Source of the DNA: Symbiodinium kawagutii
Taxonomy: Eukaryota > Sar > Dinophyceae > Suessiales > Symbiodiniaceae
NCBI GenBank assembly: GCA_009767595.1
Contig: VSDK01025442.1
Location: forward strand, 205,664 to 269,663
Direction of reading: 5' to 3'
Length of the DNA: 64,000 nucleotides
Shown: piece after piece, positions 57,576 through 64,000 of the stretch
Position numbering within the stretch: position 1 is the stretch's first letter
Layout: the number at the start of each line of letters is the position of its first letter
Notes under the pieces: generated by a model
What the model saw: the letters and a program-made list of their open reading frames with translations, nothing else
Databases searched by the model: none
Told to the model about the DNA's origin: nothing
Program-made: the position numbers and the translations under genes

Positions 57576-60367
57576 CTAGTTCTCGTTGTCTTCGTCCGAA
57601 AGAGACTCAGCAATGCAAAGTTGTGAAAACATGTTCTGTAGTGCGACTTCGCAACAGGAATTCAAAGCATTGGACCTACATATTATGATTATGATAGACT
57701 CTGTGGTTGAGCAAAGCAATGTCACTTTCGGCAAGTATCACTTCAAGTATCTTCAAAACTGTCACCACACATAGAGTCATTGAAAATCTGCTGGTACCTG
57801 CAATCACCTCCCATCCACCCTCGAGACCTTCACGTTGCTGCCAAGATGCTGACAGCCATCCACCAGCAGCAATGGTAAACTCCGACAGGCCGCAAGTAGC
57901 ATGCATCCAAGAATCTGGGAGGATGATCATTTCCTTGGAACGTCGCATTCATATGAATCCACTTTGCGTTTGTGTATTGTTGTGAGCTCCAATGGAACTC
58001 ATTCACAAGTTAAGACAGCCTAGCTTGGACATCCCTATCATCCCTACCAAAACAGAACATAATCTTTTCTCAAATGAGTGGACGACCTGATTGGGACTTG
58101 CAAAGACCAATGGTTGGCATGCAAAAATATTGAAAGAACGCCTGGCAAACCGTGCCTCTTTGTTCCTTATAGGATCAAAATTGCCAAGCCCAACAGTCCC
58201 ACAGTTCGATGAGTGGCAACTGCGACTGCGAGGAGCTGTTTTTTCAAATGTGTAACTCGTTTCCGCGTGGGCAAATATTGTATGTGCTAAAGTTGTTTAC
58301 TTAGGCACTTTCCGGCTTCAATAAAGAATGTGGCACGAAACGAAGAATGCAAAGGCTGAAGACAAAATAATGAAAAGTGGAGGAAATTGCAACAAACAAG
58401 GCCGTCATCTGATGGACACGTTGATGAATCTGATGCTAAACCTGGATCTATTTTTTTGTTTGCCAGGGCCTCATCTAAAAAAATGCAAGCACAAATAAGG
58501 CAATAAAAATAGGAACTTTGAACACGCGGTGGTTTGGCTGGACCGAAGTTGACATGTGGTATATGTTGAATATCCACTGCAAGGTTCTTAGGCAAACACA
58601 CATGCAAAGAGTGAGAACCACAGTCTGGCACACGGGAAAATCCACGCACCTACCGGAGGAACCGGCTACTTTCCCTGATCGGTAAAGGGATCGAATTCTG
58701 TGGTCGACTCTTGATTTGGAAGTCTTGGAATCCTGCGCGCTTTACGCCTGATGGGGATCTGCTTGGTGTTCGAAAGAATCCCTGCTTCCCGCGACAGTCG
58801 TAGAAAGGCTGACACATGTTGGGACTGGCAGCTGATCATTGGAACCTAGGGAACTCCCCCACCGTCCCATTCCAAGCGGTCTCTAATGGACCTCAAAGTG
58901 ATTGCTGGAAATTGATCCAAGTGCACAAAAACCTAACGGTATCCTCAAAAATTCAATGCTCCAAAAATAAGTGCTGTAGATGGTTGAGCCGTGATGCAAA
59001 GGTCATTCACATTATGCATCTCTATGATGCCCAAAACGGGCAAACGATGCTTCACCCGTCTACAGAAAGCCCGCAGCAATCCGGTCACATCTGTAGAAGG
59101 TACCCCTCGTATCCCTCGTCAAGATTTACTTATCTACTTCAACCCCCAGGGTCTGGGAGCATAGTATCATCAAAATGCCCGGCAAAAGTATCCAAACAAA
59201 ATTGACCAGATTTGAGGCGGTACACTGGATAAACTTTGGAAGGAAGTTCTGGTTGCCCGTACCCGTACCTCTGGCACAACCTAAAGATGGACTATCAACC
59301 AAAAGAAATTGGTTGATGCAGCTCTCAATTAGCGAGACTCAGCTACCCCTTGACTATCAACTTAATCAAACTGGTTAAAGGAAAGCTCAGCAGCTTGGCA
59401 ATTAACAGCGCCGTAGATATAGACTCACCAAACGCGACACAAAGAACGTCTCCAATACAAGCTTGGTCAGATCTGTGAAAACCAAACAATTTACATACTT
59501 CTGGGAAATTCTGAGAGGTTCAGTTCTTTCAGTTCAAAGGCACGCACCATATCTAGAAGTTGGTAGTCTTAACGCCAACTGCAGCGCACGCACACAAAAT
59601 GACACACACATAGCTAGCTTGTTGACAGAATGCCATAAATGAATAAACACGGACTAGTGACTAGGACTAATTAGTGATCATGAAAGACATGCTCAACAAT
59701 TCTTGAAGGAAAGATAGGAAAGACATGGAAAGACACCTTACTTTGCTTCGGGCACCTTCCACGTTCACATTCTCTATGAAAACTTGGTTGATGTCCTTGG
59801 GTTCTAAAAATGCAGTGACGCTCCTGACTTTTAATGATCCATGCTCACATGTGCTATGATGTGGACTGCATTGGGCCGCGATGTCTTATATAATTCTCTG
59901 ACATTAAGACTGGCAAAATATGCCCCGGCATTTGTGCAAACAAGTCCGCCCAAAAACATTCGGAATCGGTGTGACATGTTTTGACAAGCCTGGCATATGC
60001 ACGCATGTTCTGACACTTGTTCTGGCACATCAACTGACGTGGCATGTGCTTGACAGGGGCGGCGACACGTCTCCCACTGCTTGAGTAGAGACTCACCCAA
60101 ACATTCCTGCACTTTGTTTGATATAAAAACGTGGGTGTATGAACACAGCTGCAGGCAGGCGTATAAACTGGCATGTCATCCGGCATGCCGACCTTGGCAC
60201 AAGTGGCATTGATCAAACGACTGGCGTTTGCAGAGGCCGACAAGTGGGGAATTCCAAGGGCCGCCCAAGTGCTCCGCTAAGAAACAGAAACTAAAACCGC
60301 AAAAACAAATGCCACAACGGGTAGGCACTTGAAGACCATCCGACCTTTTTGATCTTTTTGCGGGCAT
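57576..60367 (-). CDS. Cys-rich start and acidic end, unidentified gene
   Basis: The first exon 60193-60367 starts at ATG and encodes MPAKRSKRSDGLQVPTRCGI and on to QCHLCQ; the two CxxC pairs could bind zinc, and the basic start could be a nuclear signal. Later candidate exons are 58398-58474 (EALANKKIDPGLASDSSTCP, acceptor TTTTTTTAG), about 57820-57940 (GGWLSASWQQREGLEGGWE) and a last exon 57576-57675 (QNMFSQLCIAESLSDEDNEN, stop). Uniting these is inference from strand and order; the middle exons are incomplete. A further minus-strand frame at 57400-57480 (RLDQTVLCLDLSRSNIRNC) lies beyond the stop and may belong to the next gene. Confidence 0.4.
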
Positions 60368-60635
60368 GTTTAGACCTACCTTTTCTATCTTTTTTGTTTA
60401 CTTGCCTGTTCTTGGGGTAAGCCCATCCGTTTACCTACCTTTTCTTGGGGTCAACCCATCTGCTGTTGTCCACAGCTTTCCAAGTCTCTCCTGGCTTCAT
60501 GGCGCATTTCAGAGCACCGGGCGGAGGCGCCACCTGTGAGCGGCGCTGTCTGCTTGTCTCCGCGAAGCCCCAAATCTGGCCATTTCTGCCAACAAAAAAT
60601 GCCATTGCGTTGCGTGTGTTGATGTGTCTTGTACA

Positions 60636-60657
60636 TATATATATATATATATATATA
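60636..60657. repeat. (TA)n microsatellite
   Basis: Eleven TA units inside a plus-strand open frame. The GC-rich part just before it (60476-60620, after a CCACAG acceptor) might be a plus-strand exon but is weakly supported. Confidence 0.9.
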
Positions 60658-61894
60658 CTCCATGGATTTCCATGTTCCAGTTATTGTGGTAGTTACATGT
60701 CATTGCTCTGTGGCAGGGTAGTCGTCACATCACTAGTGTTGACCGGCAAGGCATGGGAGTGGATCCAGCATACATGCTGTAGTGCTACCGCAGAAATACC
60801 TTCATTGATTGTTTGGTCGAATGTATGCCGTGACCTCCAGCAGAACAAGATTTTGGTGGCACCTACTTCTTAACTAAGCAACTGCAAGATCCCTGTAAGG
60901 GTGTGCTTCATACATCTTCAGGCACTGTTTAATGTCGATGAAAGCATTTCGAAATTGTACAAGATCTTGACCGATTGGCCGGAACAAGAGCTACCTGCCG
61001 TCACACAACTGGTCACACAATTTTTGAATCCTCCACGCTATCTGGTCATGAACTGAAGTATTCAGGGTGACCGCACCATCGGCTCCCTCTCCCAACCTCT
61101 CGTAGCATGGCGCAAGCGTTGGGGTACTCGAAGACTTGATGGTCGTTGACTTTTGGGGCACCTCCCCATTCCTCGTGACTGCACACCAGGGTCGAGATTT
61201 GAGCAGATCAGGGCTATCATCCCATGCAAAGGAAAAGCACCTTTTATGTCAATTGCTGTATACATTTTCACATTTTGGGTATCAAGATGTATCAAGGTAC
61301 TCCCCACCAGGCAGCAAATGCCAGCCTGTGCCCGCAGTTCAACAATCCCCCACAGCCAAAGAATCCTGAAAATCCTATTCAGAGTCGGCCTGTTTCCTGA
61401 GAAATTTGCATAGATTTGGGAACTTCCAATTTCTCAGAGAATATAATTATAGGTTGTACCATGTTATATCAAGCATTATACCATTCTATCAACCAATATA
61501 CCAACTCTATGTGCGAAATTGGACGGTTCTCGTGCGCAGCGCCACCAGCACCAGCTTTTTGTCCCAGGAGCCATGAGGCCCAACTCATCCTCAATATTCC
61601 TGAGCCAAGTCGTGGTGTGCAAGCGATCGATTTGCAAGGAAACTGCCCGCACACACGCGCGCGCACACACACACACATGGACATGAACACGCGATATGCT
61701 GCCCGCATGCCCACCTAAAACGATGCCACGTCAACAAACATCTAAAACGTGCAATATATGGAGATCTTTTGCCAAAGGATGTTGGAACAGAACTGACCCG
61801 AGCGGACTTGGCGAACGGAATGATTTCTGACAAGGCCACTATGCTACTGACACACGTCAAACACTGAGGACAACCACTAGTAAATGAATAAGCA

Positions 61895-61922
61895 TCAGTG
61901 TCATCACCATCACCACCATCAC

Positions 61923-61966
<44 letters not shown>

Positions 61967-62068
61967 CCATCACCATCATCATCATCATCATCATCATCAC
62001 CACCATCGATCATCATCATCATCATCACCATCACCATCATCATCATCATCATCATCATCACCACCATC
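61895..62068. repeat. (CAT)n trinucleotide repeat, about 170 bp
   Basis: CAT and CAC triplets, nearly pure, with an interruption at about 62000-62012. Plus-strand frames would give poly-His or poly-Ser, minus-strand frames Met- or Asp-rich peptides; no gene context supports any of them. Confidence 0.97.
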
Positions 62069-62106
62069 GTGAAATCTGCTACCAGGATGAGCCGCAGTAA
62101 TGTGAT

Positions 62107-62205
62107 GTGGTTTCTGAGAATAGGGAACCCTAAATAATGGATGGTTTATTACCATAAATGGATAATATTGGATGTTTTCGGGGTACCCCTATTTTGAGAA
62201 ACCGT
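62107..62205. mobile_element. MITE-like element, copy 6
   Basis: The ends GTGGTTTCTGAGAATAGGG and GGGTACCCCTATTTTGAGAAAC form the family's inverted repeats around an AT-rich core that shares GGTTTATTACCATAAATGG with other copies. It lies 40 bp beyond the (CAT)n repeat. Confidence 0.8.
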
Positions 62206-62555
62206 CATGTATGCAAATTCAAAATTAATAACAGTCATCGAATTCCAAAAAGGAACCGAGGCGAAGACATGTCAAAGACGTATATTGTTCAGATTTCAGA
62301 ACATTGCGCATGAAACGTCGCGCAATGCAAAAACCGGCATTGATAAAACAAATCCAGTTATATAACCCTATGTCATATGTCTAGTCCTTAAGAGCGTCCG
62401 AGAAGGTGACATTCTGCATGTCACTCGCCTGGTTGGTGGTCCATCCGGACATATTATCAACTCATTCAACTCACCCAATCCATTATCCCAACTGTTGGGA
62501 AAAAATGTGTAAAACCACCCGCGAAGTAGCCTGCTTGGGGCAACCGTAACTGCAG

Positions 62556-62770
62556 CCTTGAAACGAGCCGTAGAGCGGTTGCCACCATTGTTTGATGCCT
62601 GTGACCATGGCCAAACTGGTACGTCAAAGCTTCAAACACACTATCCGCTGGGCATCTTCAAGGATTTTTTCCACATAACGCAGGTATACACAGGTTCTTA
62701 TCTCTTCTCAGGTTCTTCATCCCAAGTACGACATTGAAGCGTGGATGGACTTGTCGCACAAGCATCCGTT
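62556..62770 (+). CDS. Two consecutive plus-strand exons, unidentified protein
   Basis: Exon 62556-62683 (after AACTGCAG, donor GTATAC) ends in phase 0. Exon 62712-62770 (after CTTCTCAG, consensus donor GTAAGT) starts in phase 0, so the two read on in one frame. The intron is 28 nt, very short. The peptide reads LKRAVERLPPLFDACDHGQT, then YPLGIFKDFFHITQ, then VLHPKYDIEAWMDLSHKHP. It looks like a folded, conserved protein, but I do not recognise the family. It is opposite to the minus-strand genes to the left. Confidence 0.5.
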
Positions 62771-63164
62771 GTAAGTGATGTAATTGCAAAGGACACATTA
62801 ATCTTTCAACCACAGTAATGATGGAAACGCACAGCTTCCTTGATTTCGGTGTCGATTCCGGGTTCTGGTTCTGAACAGCCAGCCTTCTCCAACCATTGCC
62901 AAAACCAAAATCCAGATTTCATTCAGCTGGTTGTCACACAGCGGGTTTCACTGCAATGAATTGCTACAATCATATTTGATTCTGCCTTGATTCCAGTGAA
63001 GCGGGGTACACCCCCACCTTCAACTTGGGCATTCCAAACCGGATCGTGGCAATGAAAGCCATGGGAACTTCCTGCGGCACGTGATGCATCATGATGCCAT
63101 TCCAGGCTCAAAACATGGAACTGGCGAAGTTTCCAATCTCCATCTTCCAGGCCCGGGCTCCCAG

Positions 63165-63365
63165 ATTAAATTCGAGTCCAAGACTACGTAAGGGCCAAAG
63201 GAAGGTCAGCTTGAATTTGAATCTAAACCTGCCCCGGGAGACATGTATATCCCCCTCTGCCATTGGCTTAAATTCGAATTTAAGCCTCTGCAGATTTCTA
63301 GGGAGATCCCATGTAGGAAGGCTTAAATTTAAATTTAAACCCAGTTGAATTCGAAATTCAGCCCT
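63165..63365. repeat. Cluster of TTAAATTCGAATTTAA-like palindromes
   Basis: The perfect 18-bp palindrome CTTAAATTCGAATTTAAG lies near 63268; related versions are near 63165, 63210, 63318 and 63344. The stretches between them are unrelated and rather GC-rich. Confidence 0.75.
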
Positions 63366-63676
63366 ATTCCTCCCAAGGATCCCAACAATCCCAAGGAAGG
63401 CTCCCGGAGGGCTCCTATTCCATCAATGGCAAGGATGGCTTGGCACGTCTCAGGGCCATAGCCCCAGTCCGGACTTGGGGCAAACTGGCCTCAGAACCAT
63501 GGCGAACCTTACCACGTCACGGCTACGGCCGCAGGGCGGCCCTGCGGTTCCCTGGGCATGACAGCTGTATGGCTAAGCAATTCACCGTGATGTGAGCTCG
63601 CTCCAAGCGGCAACAATCAACTTTGACATTCCATCAGTCGAGGACAAACAACAGAGTACAACGAACATCAACATAC

Positions 63677-63877
63677 CTGCCGGCACAACCCTGACCAAAG
63701 TTTTAGCCAGGCTTCCTCGAAGTTTATCGACCAAAGATTTCAGCTCGTGGTCTTCTCTGCAGCCGCTTTCACTGGCAAAAAGGAAGATACCATTTTTACC
63801 TCGCGGACTTGCGACCAAATGCTGGGAACCAGCATCGAGCAGAATGCAGCGCTGTTCAAACGCAACGTGCGAATGGC
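63677..63877 (-). CDS. Internal exon, unidentified protein
   Basis: The acceptor ATTCTAG and the consensus donor GTATGT enclose 66 codons, phase 1 to 1. The peptide reads HSHVAFEQRCILLDAGSQHL, then GKNGIFLFASESGC, then DHELKSLVDKLRGSLAKT. Composition and borders look real. A plus-strand frame covers the same place but lacks good borders. The gene continues on both sides, outside what I can follow. Confidence 0.5.
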
Positions 63878-64000
63878 CTAGAATAGCAACTAACAAAGCA
63901 CCCGACGCAATCCTGTGCCATGACTCCCCTTAGGACAGTTTTCCATGATGACTGCTCTGCTGACGTATCCTGATGTCATTGCTGCGGGCTCACAGAAGCT

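Noticed and set aside
58816-59205. 129-codon plus-strand open frame
   Set aside because: No splice borders, motif or biased composition sets it apart from chance frames in this AT-balanced stretch.
61062-61307. Reverse-transcriptase-like frame
   Set aside because: No YxDD box or other retroelement motif is visible on either strand.
61591-62072. Poly-His and Met/Asp-rich open frames over the CAT repeat
   Set aside because: They are the translation of a simple repeat, with no start, splice or family context.

Overview
This window is nuclear DNA of a dinoflagellate, most likely a Symbiodiniaceae- or Polarella-like alga. Coding sequence is cut into many tiny exons. Introns mostly follow GT-AG, but repeated cases use GC donors and a few possibly GA donors. 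Recognisable exons sit almost all on the minus strand. Several encoded proteins resemble large dinoflagellate-specific families. The spaces between exons are full of simple repeats, minisatellites and short inverted-repeat elements. I see no bacterial operons, rRNA, tRNA, CRISPR array or virus. All exon models come from reading splice sites and phases by eye.

Layout, left to right. 1-2 kb: no gene seen. 2.0-4.2 kb (minus): a long Ser/Pro-rich low-complexity ORF. 6.2-11.3 kb (minus): triosephosphate isomerase in at least eleven small exons whose phases match throughout; the 3' end was not found. 11.6-17 kb: isolated candidate exons, including one good plus-strand exon at 12.26-12.47 kb, plus repeats and transposon-like elements. 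17.5-22.1 kb (minus): a multi-exon member of a very abundant dinoflagellate family with a layout resembling a DDE transposase. 22.6-27.7 kb (minus): a related multi-exon gene whose 5' part is a Lys/Ala/Glu repeat protein with an 8-bp frameshifting insertion. 27.8-28.3 kb: a cluster of palindromic CGTGAAATTCACG motifs.

30.2-30.7 kb (minus): a few exons of an unidentified gene. 31.6-36.6 kb (minus): the most striking gene here. Between a normal first exon and a Lys-rich last exon lie about 24 in-frame microexons, mostly 27-60 nt, nearly all starting with Asp or Glu. 37.8-38.7 kb: an 86-bp hairpin satellite. 39.3-39.6 kb: a 70-bp minisatellite also present at 16.2 kb. 39.8-44.5 kb (minus): exons of one or two helical proteins, led by a signal-peptide exon at 44.5 kb. 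45-51 kb (minus): scattered exons of a coiled-coil gene family. 53-60 kb (minus): scattered exons and a gene from 60.37 to 57.58 kb. 62.55-62.77 kb: two consecutive plus-strand exons, so there is probably a strand switch near the right edge.

The only gene assigned to metabolism is triosephosphate isomerase (glycolysis/Calvin cycle). Most others are dinoflagellate-restricted proteins of unknown function. At least six copies of a roughly 100-bp MITE-like element are scattered through introns and intergenic DNA.
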